A program made the position numbers and the translations under genes. 64,000 nucleotides of DNA from Eubacteriaceae bacterium (GTDB lineage Bacteria; Bacillota; Clostridia; Peptostreptococcales; Anaerovoracaceae), in the NCBI GenBank assembly GCA_902362805.1, contig CABIXY010000003.1, forward strand, positions 467,140 through 531,139, read 5' to 3'. Of the stretch, positions 25,164 to 35,002 are shown one piece after another; within the stretch, counting starts at the first letter, position 1, and each line of letters starts with the position of its first letter. A model generated the notes under the pieces. It did no database searches. It worked only from the letters and a program-made list of their open reading frames with translations, and was not told the DNA's origin.

Positions 25164-25472
25164 ATGTTTGAAGAGACAGGAATAAAGGAAAAAGTCATTG
25201 AAGAAATCAGAGAGCTGGCTATAGTCTATGGAATTGATAAGGTGGTGCTGTTCGGCTCCAGAGCAAGGGGTGACTTCAGGGAGCGCAGCGACATTGACCT
25301 AGCTGTGTGGGGCGGTGACTTCAACCGCTTCTGGCTGGATGTAGACGAGAAGACCAGCACACTTCTTCAGTTTGATTTTGTAAATATGAATGGTACCGTG
25401 CAAAAGGAATTGTCTGAGGTCATCACGGTAGAAGGGAAAATCATCTATGAAAAAGTATACGAACTTTTGTAA
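25164..25472 (+). CDS. mntA: MntA-type nucleotidyltransferase (antitoxin)
   Basis: Minimal nucleotidyltransferase, 102 residues. The motif GS-x10-DxD is exact in GSRARGDFRERSDIDLAV. In characterised pairs MntA adds AMP groups to a tyrosine of HepT and so silences the toxin RNase. It overlaps the next gene by 26 bases, which fits coupled production of antitoxin and toxin. Start chosen at the ATG after GAGAGGCAGA. The module sits between lepA and hemW, splitting an otherwise conserved pair. Confidence 0.88.
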   Translation: MFEETGIKEKVIEEIRELAIVYGIDKVVLFGSRARGDFRERSDIDLAVWGGDFNRFWLDVDEKTSTLLQFDFVNMNGTVQKELSEVITVEGKIIYEKVYELL

Positions 25473-25836
25473 GGCGTTATTGAATCTAAATGATATGAAA
25501 AATTATAACCCGCCTTATTCCAATGTGGAACGAACCGGTTTAGTCGGCTTGTTCTCCATCTGCTTTGAGCAGTCTTGGAAATTAATGAAGGATTGTTTAG
25601 AAAAGAGCGGATACGAAGGAAGCACCACAGGATCACCTAGAATGATTATTAAAACAGCCTTTCAGGCAGGCATGATTGATGATGAAAACTTATGGCTGGA
25701 TGCTTTGGCTCAAAGAAATAATGTCAGCCATTCTTATAACGAAGATATCGCCGAGTCCATTATTCAAAAAACGAAAGATTCTTTTCTGGACTTGTTTGAG
25801 GATCTGAAAGAAAAGATAGAGAAAAGCTGGTTATAA
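25447..25836 (+). CDS. hepT: HepT-like toxin (HI0074 family)
   Basis: 129-residue helical protein of the nucleotidyltransferase-substrate-binding family. The HEPN RNase motif R-x4-H-x-Y is present in AQRNNVSHSYNEDIAE, where the Tyr is the residue that is modified in studied HepT/MntA systems. Its partner is the overlapping gene upstream. hemW starts 2 bases after its stop with no good ribosome site of its own, so expression of hemW may depend on translation through this toxin gene. Confidence 0.86.
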   Translation: MKKYTNFCKALLNLNDMKNYNPPYSNVERTGLVGLFSICFEQSWKLMKDCLEKSGYEGSTTGSPRMIIKTAFQAGMIDDENLWLDALAQRNNVSHSYNEDIAESIIQKTKDSFLDLFEDLKEKIEKSWL

Positions 25837-25838
25837 AA

Positions 25839-26942
25839 ATGAAACCTTTAGGCATTTACATTCACATTCCGTTCTGCCTGTCGAAGTGCAGCTACTGCGG
25901 ATTTTATTCCCGCGGCGGCGCGGCGGCAGCGGAACAGGAATCATATATACAATCGTTGATAAACGATATAAAGATGTACAGCAGTTTATATGGCAGCCGT
26001 TATCTGGTGGATACCATATTTATCGGGGGCGGCACGCCATCCATACTCGACCCAGGCTTAATCGGACAGGTGCTGGATGCCCTCCGGGCACACTTTGATA
26101 TTACAGAAGATGCAGAGATCACCATAGAGTCCAATCCTAAGACTTTGACGGAAGAAAAACTCCGCGCTTACAGGCGGCTCGAGATCAATAGACTTTCTAT
26201 CGGTTTGCAGTCCTTTGATGAAAACTGCCTGAGGAGGCTTGGCAGGATTCACACGGCACAGGATTTTGCAGATAATTTTCAGATGGCGAGGACCTGTGGT
26301 TTTGACAATATCAATGTAGACCTGATGTTCGCGATTCCTGGTCATACGATGGAAATCTGGGAGGACACCCTGGGACGAGCCATTGATCTTGCGCCGGAAC
26401 ACATTTCTTTTTACAGCCTGCAAATCGAAGAAGGAACGCCTTTTTACGATATGTTCATGGCAGGGGAGTTTGATCAGATTCCCGACGATGTGGACAGAGA
26501 GATGTATCATATTGCAATAAGGCGATTTAAAGAAGCTGGCTACGAGCATTACGAGATTTCCAACTGTGCAAAGCCGGGCAGGCAGTGCAGACACAACTTG
26601 AAATACTGGTCCATGGAGGACTATCTGGGTATCGGCAGCGGTGCCAGTTCTTATGTAGACGGTATCCGCTTTACACAACCGCCTTTGTCGTTCTTTCACG
26701 AGAATGGGTTGGCCGATGATACGGCAGAATTTGTTTTCACGGGTCTTCGAAAGACCAGCGGAATCAATTTGGATGCGTTTAAAGAACGTTACGGCAAGGC
26801 CTTTTGGAACATATTTGCTGATCGGCGCAGTGCACTTAGCCAATACTTCGAAAGCGGTCAGCTGGTGGAAGAGGATGGAATTTTGAGACTCACTGAAGAG
26901 GGTTTTGACATATCTAACGCAATCATGGCAGTTTTCGTATAA
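25839..26942 (+). CDS. hemW: Heme chaperone HemW (radical SAM)
   Basis: Radical SAM-fold protein that binds heme and passes it to respiratory enzymes; long annotated as oxygen-independent coproporphyrinogen oxidase. 367 residues beginning MKPLGIYIHIPFCLSKCSYCGFYS: the CX3CX2C cluster motif lacks the fourth Cys of true HemN. GGGTPS and LSIGLQSF follow. No clear Shine-Dalgarno is seen before the ATG, 2 bases after the hepT stop; translational coupling is likely. Normally adjacent to lepA and hrcA; both neighbours have been pushed away here. Confidence 0.95.
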   Translation: MKPLGIYIHIPFCLSKCSYCGFYSRGGAAAAEQESYIQSLINDIKMYSSLYGSRYLVDTIFIGGGTPSILDPGLIGQVLDALRAHFDITEDAEITIESNPKTLTEEKLRAYRRLEINRLSIGLQSFDENCLRRLGRIHTAQDFADNFQMARTCGFDNINVDLMFAIPGHTMEIWEDTLGRAIDLAPEHISFYSLQIEEGTPFYDMFMAGEFDQIPDDVDREMYHIAIRRFKEAGYEHYEISNCAKPGRQCRHNLKYWSMEDYLGIGSGASSYVDGIRFTQPPLSFFHENGLADDTAEFVFTGLRKTSGINLDAFKERYGKAFWNIFADRRSALSQYFESGQLVEEDGILRLTEEGFDISNAIMAVFV

Positions 26943-28534
<1,592 letters not shown>

Positions 28535-28558
28535 CAGTAATAAATTGGAGGACTTTTT

Positions 28559-29689
28559 ATGGGTGAAATCAAACAGAGAGATTATGTATTTGATACTTTT
28601 CGCGGACTGTGCATGTGGTGCATCCCGATTTCCCATTTTACGAGGATGGCAGGGCATTTCAGCCACGACTCTGTCAGCGGCGTCATATATATCACGATTA
28701 ATGTCTTTGTCATGCAGGCGTTTATGTTTCTGTCCGGATATTTTTCGAAGAAACCAGAAAAGAGCAGGCAGATCGCTTTTAAGACATTTCTTTGGCCGTA
28801 TATACTGAGTATCTTTTTCTTCTATGGGGTGAGAACTCTGCTATGGGGTCACGCGAATCTGTACTTTGATCAGCCGCCATTTGCCATGTGGTTTATGTTT
28901 GCACTGTTCCTGTACAAGTTGTTCCAGAAGAACTACATAAAGATTCCGCATTTCTTTGCGATGACCTTTGTGTTATATTTAGTTGCCGGATGTATCCCTT
29001 TCTTGACGGAATATTTGTCGTTGGGCAGACTTGTGTCTTATTTCTCGTTCTTTTTCTTGGGGTACTACTGCAATGCGGAACACATCGCCAAGATCAAATG
29101 CCTCAAGAAGTGGCAGAGCCTGATCCTGGGTATTGTGCTGGTGGGTATTTCTATCTATCTGGCCTATGGACTGACTGGAATTCCAGTAGAATGGTACCTG
29201 CTCAGACGGCCTGGCGCAGAAATCGGCGTCGTATGGTATGTGGATATTTTGATGCGCTTCGTGCTGTTTGTCCTCGGCTGCGCGTGGCTTGTGCTGATGT
29301 TCAATATTTTACCAGGCAAGGACAATTATCTGGCCTATGTGGGCAGAAACACCATGCCAGTCTATATTTTCCACCTGGTCGTGAGACAGTGGATTAAAAA
29401 ACACGGCATCACCATGGGATTCTTCGCCTTGCCGGAGGCGGGCAGCCCTCTGTATCTGATATTGATTCTCGGCCTGGCATCTCTGTGTGTCGTGGTATTC
29501 TCCTCAAAGCCGGTATCAAAACTCTATGATTTTGTGGTGGACGGGCTGTACGATATCCTGATGTGGCTCATCAATCACATTGTGCTGAATGTCTTTGGCG
29601 CTGTAGAGAAAGTTTTAACCCTGGCTGGTCTTGGTACGGTAGACTGGCTGGGCAGGCAGAAGACAGCTGCCGAAAAAGATTGCAAATAG
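28559..29689 (+). CDS. Membrane acyltransferase (acyltransferase family 3)
   Basis: 376 residues with about ten hydrophobic helices and the family's N-terminal active-site helix (DYVFDTFRGLCMWCIPISHFTRM); His in this segment is the likely catalytic residue. Such proteins O-acylate cell-surface glycans or lipids using cytoplasmic acyl donors. GGAGGA precedes the ATG; it starts 24 bases after glpK and is probably co-transcribed, then ends at a strong terminator. Acceptor unknown. Confidence 0.82.
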   Translation: MGEIKQRDYVFDTFRGLCMWCIPISHFTRMAGHFSHDSVSGVIYITINVFVMQAFMFLSGYFSKKPEKSRQIAFKTFLWPYILSIFFFYGVRTLLWGHANLYFDQPPFAMWFMFALFLYKLFQKNYIKIPHFFAMTFVLYLVAGCIPFLTEYLSLGRLVSYFSFFFLGYYCNAEHIAKIKCLKKWQSLILGIVLVGISIYLAYGLTGIPVEWYLLRRPGAEIGVVWYVDILMRFVLFVLGCAWLVLMFNILPGKDNYLAYVGRNTMPVYIFHLVVRQWIKKHGITMGFFALPEAGSPLYLILILGLASLCVVVFSSKPVSKLYDFVVDGLYDILMWLINHIVLNVFGAVEKVLTLAGLGTVDWLGRQKTAAEKDCK

Positions 29690-29701
29690 CGCGGATGATG
29701 G

Positions 29702-29748
29702 AATCTGCCCGAAATGCATTTGAAATAGCATGTTTCGGGCAGATTTTT
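29702..29748 (+). terminator. Bidirectional terminator
   Basis: AATCTGCCCGAAA and TTTCGGGCAGATT (13 bp, 18-base loop) followed by TTTT; serves the acyltransferase gene and, read the other way, the convergent HTH-Uma2 gene. Confidence 0.9.
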
Positions 29749-29770
29749 AAATTTGGATATGGATAGGGTA

Positions 29771-30556
29771 TCAGTCTCTGTAGAGGAAGCTGATATAGTC
29801 GTACATCTTCTTGAAATCGATCTGGCACTGGCCGTCCAGAATGGATACGGTTACGTTATCTTCGAAGCCACAGATGAGGGGATAGTCCTCATGCTCGAAG
29901 TCGTAGATGGAGACGGCCTTCTTGTCCGGGTCAATCATCCAGTATTCCCGTACACCGGCATTCATGTACTTGTTCAGTTTGATGATCATGTCCTTCTTCT
30001 TGGTGGAAGGAGACAGGACCTCCAGGACGAAATCAGGTGCGCCGTAGACGCAGCGATTGATGACCTTGTCCCGGTCACAGACCACGATGACGTCCGGTTC
30101 GACCATGGTCTTGTCGTCGCAGTCAAGCTGCACATCGATGGGAGAAATCATCGGAAGGCAGTCGCCTTGCTCCTTGGCGACGTGATTAAATAACTGAGCA
30201 TAAATATACCCTGCAATCAGCTGATGGGCGCAAGCAGGCGAGGTCATGCTGTAGATGACACCATCGATCAGCTCGATGCGATAGTCCTCTGGAAAGGCAT
30301 AGAAATCCTCCAGGGTGTAGTCGCCCTGTTTCTTGGTCAGGTAGGGGGCGGTGGTTTCGTTGACGAAGCTTTTGCCTGTGGAGGTCGGTTCTCCCAGAAC
30401 CTGCTCCAAAGCCTGCAGCGTTGCATAGCGGGGATAACTGGTTTCACCACTGAAAATCTTCTGTACAGTGCCGAGGGGGACGCCGGAAAGCTCTGCTACC
30501 TTGGCGTTGGAGTAACCCAGCTCTCTCTTGCGGCGTTTCAATTCTTGGATGGTCAT
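29771..30556 (-). CDS. XRE-type HTH fused to a Uma2-family PD-(D/E)XK nuclease-like domain
   Basis: 261 residues. Residues 1-60 are an XRE helix-turn-helix (MTIQELKRRKRELGYSNAKVAELSGVPLGTVQKIFSGE...). From about 85 follows a Uma2/DUF820 domain with the nuclease-fold core: ELIDGVIY, VEPDVIVVCDRDKV, APDFVLEVLSPSTKKKD and YREYWMIDP-like segment (VREYWMIDPDKK). Uma2 proteins are abundant in cyanobacteria and some Firmicutes and their role is unclear. Joining to an XRE domain suggests a DNA-targeted or autoregulated protein. AAAGGAG lies before the ATG. It is a lone gene between two convergent/divergent neighbours. Confidence 0.83.
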   Translation of the reverse strand: MTIQELKRRKRELGYSNAKVAELSGVPLGTVQKIFSGETSYPRYATLQALEQVLGEPTSTGKSFVNETTAPYLTKKQGDYTLEDFYAFPEDYRIELIDGVIYSMTSPACAHQLIAGYIYAQLFNHVAKEQGDCLPMISPIDVQLDCDDKTMVEPDVIVVCDRDKVINRCVYGAPDFVLEVLSPSTKKKDMIIKLNKYMNAGVREYWMIDPDKKAVSIYDFEHEDYPLICGFEDNVTVSILDGQCQIDFKKMYDYISFLYRD

Positions 30557-30756
30557 GATAATACACTCCTTTCGGATGAAATACGGTTTGAAATATATCC
30601 TGCGTTTATTTGATTATAACACAACTGAAACCGAAATAAAACCGTAATGCTGAAAAATATATTTGAATTCGGGTTAGTATAGAATATTTTGATTTGTTTT
30701 GACCATAGCGCCTCGCCAGCTGTATATATAGTGAACGCATGAAGGAGTGTGATAGG

Positions 30757-31233
30757 ATGAATACCAGGGAATTTGAAGAGAAGTATGACCAGTACAAGAC
30801 TCTCATTTACCGCATCGCCTTTACTTATCTGAAAAATAATGAGGAGTGTGAGGATGCGATGCAGGAGGTCTTTCTAAAGTATCTTTTGTCAGCACCGGAA
30901 TTTGAGAGCGCTGAACATGAAAAGCGATGGCTGATCAGAGTGACCATCAATTACTGCAAGAACAACCTGAAGCTTTTTTGGAATTCTCGCAGAGGCGCCA
31001 TGGAAGAGATTGAGCAGCTTCCTGCCGATGCTGAAGAAAAAGTGATTTTGGAAGAGATTCTCAATCTGCCGGAGAAGTTCAAAATCGTCATCTATCTGTA
31101 TTATGTGGAAGGGTACAAGTGTGCAGAAATGGCGGAGATTTTAGGCATGAAGGAGTCTGCCGTCAAAATGCGGCTGAAAAAGGGACGGGAATTGCTGAAA
31201 ATTCAATGGGAGAAAGGGGAGGTGTTTGCATGA
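30757..31233 (+). CDS. ECF-type RNA polymerase sigma factor
   Basis: 158 residues: sigma region 2 (YKTLIYRIAFTYLKNNEECEDAMQEVFLKYL) and region 4 (LPEKFKIVIYLYYVEGYKCAEMAEILGMKESAVKMRLKKGRELL) without regions 1 and 3, as in extracytoplasmic-function sigma factors. The ATG is 9 bases after AAGGAG. A possible promoter is TTGACC (30699-30704), 18 bases, TATATA (30723-30728). The next gene overlaps its stop codon (ATGA) and encodes the probable anti-sigma factor. The inducing signal is unknown. Confidence 0.9.
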   Translation: MNTREFEEKYDQYKTLIYRIAFTYLKNNEECEDAMQEVFLKYLLSAPEFESAEHEKRWLIRVTINYCKNNLKLFWNSRRGAMEEIEQLPADAEEKVILEEILNLPEKFKIVIYLYYVEGYKCAEMAEILGMKESAVKMRLKKGRELLKIQWEKGEVFA

Positions 31234-32099
31234 ATGAGAACAGGATCAGAGATGCGTTCGAAACCATGAATACCACAAAAGAGATGGACAGGCGGATTCT
31301 AGAAGCAGTTCATAGCGGCCAGGAAACGCAGAAGGGGCGGCCGCGCAGAAGGAGTCGGAGATTTTATCACCGCCTGGCCTTGGCTGCGGCGATTGTGCTG
31401 ACGTTGTTCACCGTATTTCAGATTCCGCAGGTGGCGACCTATGCGGAGTCGGTGCTGAAAGAATTTACTAAAATCTTTTATGTGCAGGGCGAGGAAGTAG
31501 AAATGGAAGGTAAATATATCAGAATCAGTGAGGATGCCGATAAAACGTGGAAAAAGACCGATGGTCTTAAAGAAATAGAAAAGAACTTGAATGTCAGGCT
31601 CTTGAAATATGACGAGAGTTACGAAGGAGAGAATTCATGGAACTACTACGCCGGGATGATCGAAGGTGACAATGGGCCTATAAGAGAAATAACTTTGACC
31701 AACCATTACTATATTTTAGGGGATTTGAAAAATATCGACACGACTGTTTTTAATTCTGCAAGCACGGTGAATAGTATCTCTTATACAAGTGGGAAGATCT
31801 TTAAAACGCCGGTCAGCTGTCAAATTGTCATTAAGACTGAAGCAGAGGCAGAGGTCGAAGAGGACGTAGAAGTAGTCACGGATTTTGATAGTACCGAAGC
31901 CACAAAATACAGATGCAAGAACCTTGAGGCAGACGTGCTGTTATACAGTGTGGAAACTGATGGACCGGCAGCCTGGAATCAGGTCCGCGTCAGGGAAATG
32001 ACCAGTATGATCGTTTTCTATGAGGGAATTGAGTATCATTTCCTGGGCGAAGTCAGCATGGACACCATGAAAGAAATCGCCGAAAACTTACATTATTAA
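31230..32099 (+). CDS. Membrane-anchored anti-sigma factor-like protein
   Basis: 289 residues: a cytoplasmic, charged N-terminus (about 1-50), one transmembrane helix (about 52-70, LALAAAIVLTLFTVFQIP), and a large extracellular part (YAESVLKEFTKIFYVQGEEVEMEG... to the end) of the DUF4367 type. The layout matches anti-sigma factors that release their partner on an outside signal. ATG overlaps the sigma factor stop by four bases, with GGGGAGG upstream, so the two products are made together. A zinc-binding (ZAS) motif was not seen. Confidence 0.8.
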   Translation: MNENRIRDAFETMNTTKEMDRRILEAVHSGQETQKGRPRRRSRRFYHRLALAAAIVLTLFTVFQIPQVATYAESVLKEFTKIFYVQGEEVEMEGKYIRISEDADKTWKKTDGLKEIEKNLNVRLLKYDESYEGENSWNYYAGMIEGDNGPIREITLTNHYYILGDLKNIDTTVFNSASTVNSISYTSGKIFKTPVSCQIVIKTEAEAEVEEDVEVVTDFDSTEATKYRCKNLEADVLLYSVETDGPAAWNQVRVREMTSMIVFYEGIEYHFLGEVSMDTMKEIAENLHY

Positions 32100-32116
32100 T
32101 AGCAATTACGGGTAAA

Positions 32117-32144
32117 GAGCACCTGTTGATTACGGGTGCTTTTT
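32117..32144 (+). terminator. Terminator of the sigma/anti-sigma operon
   Basis: AGCACC and GGGTGCT arms with a 10-base loop, then TTTTT. Confidence 0.87.
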
Positions 32145-32279
32145 AGTGGACTTTAATAAAATAGGGAATGGGGAATTGTATAAGAAGGCATTTATGATAT
32201 ACGTATACCCGGCTGTGTTTACAGGAGACGCTGCGGGATTATCTGGACATCTGAATATTCCTGTCACTGCAAAGGGTAT

Positions 32280-32607
32280 GGTGCCTTCATTCGTCAAAAA
32301 ATTGAATATGATGGCACAAAACACTGTCCGAGCCTGTATTCCCGCCTTCATTTTCAGATTTTTTAAATTTACTTGCACCACTCCCTTTGCAAATGCGGAT
32401 TGGCTTTACAAAATATTACATTTAATCTATAATATGGGATGATTTTGATCGGCGTCTGTCAATATAGAAGGGCAAATACCTTTGAAATCAATCGAATTTT
32501 CATCCTGCGCGCAAATAGAGAGCCGGAATCCAAAAATGAAGGCGCATTGGTTTACAATAATCAAATAATCCGCCAGTAATAAGCAAAAAAAAGAAAATGA
32601 AGGCGCA
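32280..32607 (+). mobile_element. MITE-like element X (328 bp)
   Basis: Bounded by inverted ends: GTGCCTTCATT on the left and AATGAAGGCGCA on the right. The same motif recurs inside each end at exactly 61 bases (32343 on the left, 32537 versus 32598 on the right), in the orientation of the nearer end. No ORF of significance. A second copy in opposite orientation lies at 38141-38467. Together they fill most of the 617-base gap between the anti-sigma gene and the DUF4190-like gene; the rest (32608-32716) shows nothing clear. Confidence 0.8.
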
Positions 32608-32716
32608 TCCCTACATCCATCTGCCGCATTTTGGTCTGATTTCCCCTCTGTCCCTAACCTCAAGATTATGTTACAATGAGTAAAACAATATCGCCGCATG
32701 ATGAGGAGACAAGACT

Positions 32717-33232
32717 ATGGATACAAAACCAAACTTACAAAAAGATAACATAAAAGAGCAGGATTTTTTTACGCCAGAGGGCTATATCAGGCCGAATGCT
32801 TGTGCCGGCCCAGATAGGCAAACCAACCTGGATGCTCACCCCACTGCGGATGCTATCCCTGTTCCAGCTGCTCACACTGGCGCTAGTGCCGCTATGGTGG
32901 TAAAATCCGAACAAGGCGGCTCCACCATCGTGGATTTTGACTATGACAAATATGCCGATGTGGAGAGGAAGGCCACCCATACCAACGCTATTGCCGGTCT
33001 GACTTTAGGGATTTTGTCCCTGGTGACGATCTGGTTTAACGCGTTCATTGCAGCCATACTGAGCATCGCGGGCATCATCTTTTCGCTCATGGGCAGGGCG
33101 GAACCTGGTGGAAAGTCCATGGCGACAGGTGGCCTGGTCTGTTCCATCATAGGCCTTTCATTGTCGCTCTTGTCTATCATATGGACACTTTTCTTTATCG
33201 GCAGCGTCATAGGAGAAGTGATTTCTATATGA
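32717..33232 (+). CDS. DUF4190-like membrane protein
   Basis: 171 residues. The first ~90 are polar, low-complexity, Pro/Ala/Thr-rich and probably cytoplasmic. Two hydrophobic helices follow (about 93-120 and 136-165) with the DUF4190 pattern AIAGLTLGILSLV and GGKSMATGGLVCSIIGLSLS. GAGGAG precedes the ATG. The stop overlaps the start of yaaA (ATGA). Function unknown. Confidence 0.72.
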   Translation: MDTKPNLQKDNIKEQDFFTPEGYIRPNACAGPDRQTNLDAHPTADAIPVPAAHTGASAAMVVKSEQGGSTIVDFDYDKYADVERKATHTNAIAGLTLGILSLVTIWFNAFIAAILSIAGIIFSLMGRAEPGGKSMATGGLVCSIIGLSLSLLSIIWTLFFIGSVIGEVISI

Positions 33233-33975
33233 CTATGAAAATCATCATCTCACCGGCAAAGAAGATGAACGTTAACACGGACATTTTTCCCTGCAGGAAT
33301 CTGCCAGTTTTTATGGAGGCTGCGAAAAAGCTGCTGGACTGCCTGCGGAGACTTACTTACGAAGAAGCGAAAGCGGTTTGGAACTGCAGCGACAAGCTTG
33401 CGGCATTGAACTACGACCGGCTGCAGACCATGAATCTGGAAGGAAACCTGACACCGGCGATTTTGTCCTATGAGGGGATTCAATATCAGTACATGGCACC
33501 GGGGGTGTTCACGACGGAGGCTTACGAGTACGTCGAAGAGCACCTACGCATTTTGTCCGGGTTTTATGGCATGCTGCGGCCGTTTGACGGGGTCACGCCT
33601 TACCGACTGGAGATGCAGGCGAGGCTGGGCTGCGCAGAAATCGACTCCCTGTACGACTTCTGGGGAGGGCGCATCGCGTCAAAGCTCTTCGAGGAAGCGG
33701 ACACGGTTCTAAACCTGGCGTCAAAAGAGTACAGCAAATGTGTCTCTGCTTATCTGCCCGAGGATAAAAGGATGATCACCTGCGTCTTTGGGGAACTGAT
33801 CGAGGGGAAGGTCAAAGAGAAGGGCACCATGGTCAAAATGGCCCGCGGGGAGATGGTCAGGTATATGGCAGAAAACCATATCGAGGACGTAGAAGAAATC
33901 AAAGGCTTTGACCGGCTGGGTTATACATATGCAGAGGCGCTGTCAGATCAGGATGTTTTTGTATTTTTGAAATAA
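33229..33975 (+). CDS. yaaA: Peroxide-stress protein YaaA (DUF328/UPF0246)
   Basis: 248 residues beginning MTMKIIISPAKKMN, the family signature, followed by LSYEGIQYQYM, LSGFYGMLRPFDGVTPYRLEMQARL, and a C-terminus GFDRLGYTYAEALSDQDVFVF. In E. coli YaaA lowers free iron and protects DNA under peroxide stress, and binds DNA. The ATG overlaps the upstream stop by four bases; AGGAG lies 13 bases away, longer than usual, so translation is probably coupled. It is unlinked to other stress genes here. Confidence 0.93.
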   Translation: MTMKIIISPAKKMNVNTDIFPCRNLPVFMEAAKKLLDCLRRLTYEEAKAVWNCSDKLAALNYDRLQTMNLEGNLTPAILSYEGIQYQYMAPGVFTTEAYEYVEEHLRILSGFYGMLRPFDGVTPYRLEMQARLGCAEIDSLYDFWGGRIASKLFEEADTVLNLASKEYSKCVSAYLPEDKRMITCVFGELIEGKVKEKGTMVKMARGEMVRYMAENHIEDVEEIKGFDRLGYTYAEALSDQDVFVFLK

Positions 33976-34011
33976 AGAACGAGGAAAGGACGGAATCAAG
34001 CGGTCAAACCT

Positions 34012-34086
34012 GCCAAATCGAGATTCGGGGCCTTTTCGCATGAGACCTGCCAACGATTTACTTAAAGTAAATCGGGCTAGGGTTTC
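34012..34086 (+). repeat. Double-hairpin repeat, copy B
   Basis: H1 (GCC-AAATC/GATT-GG-GGC, 34012-34031), linker TTTTCGCATGAGACC, then H2 with the perfect 9-bp GATTTACTT/AAGTAAATC and flank GGGCTAGGGT. Belongs to the GCATAAGACC sub-family together with copy E. Confidence 0.72.
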
Positions 34087-34136
34087 AAGATTCCTATTTC
34101 TGTATGTCGCCCACGAGGGGTTATGCCCTGACAGAC

Positions 34137-34175
34137 AACCCCCTCCGCAGCAGTTTTCCTGCCGCGGAGGGGGTT
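34137..34175 (-). terminator. Strong GC hairpin at the end of the SDR gene
   Basis: AACCCCCTCCGC and GCGGAGGGGGTT pair over 12 bp with a further GCAG/CTGC inside. It lies just after the SDR stop on the minus strand. There is no run of T, so it may terminate poorly or mainly protect the 3' end. Confidence 0.6.
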
Positions 34176-34193
34176 CGACTATCTCAAGGCTGG

Positions 34194-34988
34194 TTACAGT
34201 GCCTTGACCAGACCGCCGTCAACTAAGATGGTCTGGCCGGTGATGTAGGTGTTAGCTGTAGAGGAGAGCAGAAAGGCGGTCAGCTTGCCGTATTCTTCTG
34301 GTTTTCCGTAGCGTCCCAGAGGGATGGTCTTCCAGGTGTTGTTCTGCAACTGCTCCACCGTGATACCCTGCTTTTCTGCCCGCATCTTGTCCAGATGATC
34401 GATACGGGCGGTGCCGATGCGGCCTGGACCGATGACGTTGACCAGGATGTTGTACTTACCCAGTTCCTGGGACACAGTCTTTGACCAGCCGACGACACCG
34501 GCTCTCATGGTATTGGATAAGCCCAAGTTGTCCAGTACAGCTTTGACAGAAGAGGAGGTGGAGTTTACGATTCTGCCGCCGCCGTTTTCCATCATGATCG
34601 GCGCAACCTCTCTGATTACGCGTTGATAGGAGAGCAGAGTCAAATCGAAAGCCTTGTACCAGGCTTCATCGTCAAAGGAATTGAGCGGGCCTGCCGGAGG
34701 GCCGCCGGCGTTGTTGAAGAGGGCATAGATAGAGCCGAACTTGTCGCAGGTGGCCTTGACCAGGGCTTTGAGGTCCTCCGCCTTGGTCATATCACCGCAG
34801 TAATAAGCCACATTTTCGTTGCCGGTTTCGGCGGTGATTTCTTCCTGCGCCTCTTGCAGCTGCTCTTCAAAAGGGCTGAAGAGCATGACTTTGGCGCCTT
34901 CCGCAGCCAGTTCTTTTGCCACTGCTTTGCCCAGGCCGGAACTTGAGGCCAGCACCAGGGCGCATTTATCTTTTAAACCTAAATCCAT
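34194..34988 (-). CDS. Short-chain dehydrogenase/reductase lacking the usual Tyr-Lys pair
   Basis: 264 residues, Rossmann fold. The cofactor loop reads LASSSGLGKAVAKEL (in place of TGxxxGIG), NNAGGPP is present, and the C-terminus TYITGQTILVDGGLVKAL is typical. At the active site, where classical SDRs have YxxxK, the sequence is GLSNTMRAGVVGW: Tyr is replaced and Arg stands in for Lys. The preceding Ser segment (STSSSVKAV) is intact. This LSNxxR variant defines a divergent SDR clade of unclear chemistry. GGAGG lies six bases before the ATG. It follows the FAH-type gene by 14 bases on the same strand, suggesting a joint catabolic task. Confidence 0.85.
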   Translation of the reverse strand: MDLGLKDKCALVLASSSGLGKAVAKELAAEGAKVMLFSPFEEQLQEAQEEITAETGNENVAYYCGDMTKAEDLKALVKATCDKFGSIYALFNNAGGPPAGPLNSFDDEAWYKAFDLTLLSYQRVIREVAPIMMENGGGRIVNSTSSSVKAVLDNLGLSNTMRAGVVGWSKTVSQELGKYNILVNVIGPGRIGTARIDHLDKMRAEKQGITVEQLQNNTWKTIPLGRYGKPEEYGKLTAFLLSSTANTYITGQTILVDGGLVKAL

Positions 34989-35002
34989 ATTGTACCTCCA
35001 AT

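Noticed and set aside
32146..32442. 98-codon frame after the anti-sigma terminator
   Set aside because: It begins inside the terminator tail, lacks a ribosome site and runs through the left half of element X.
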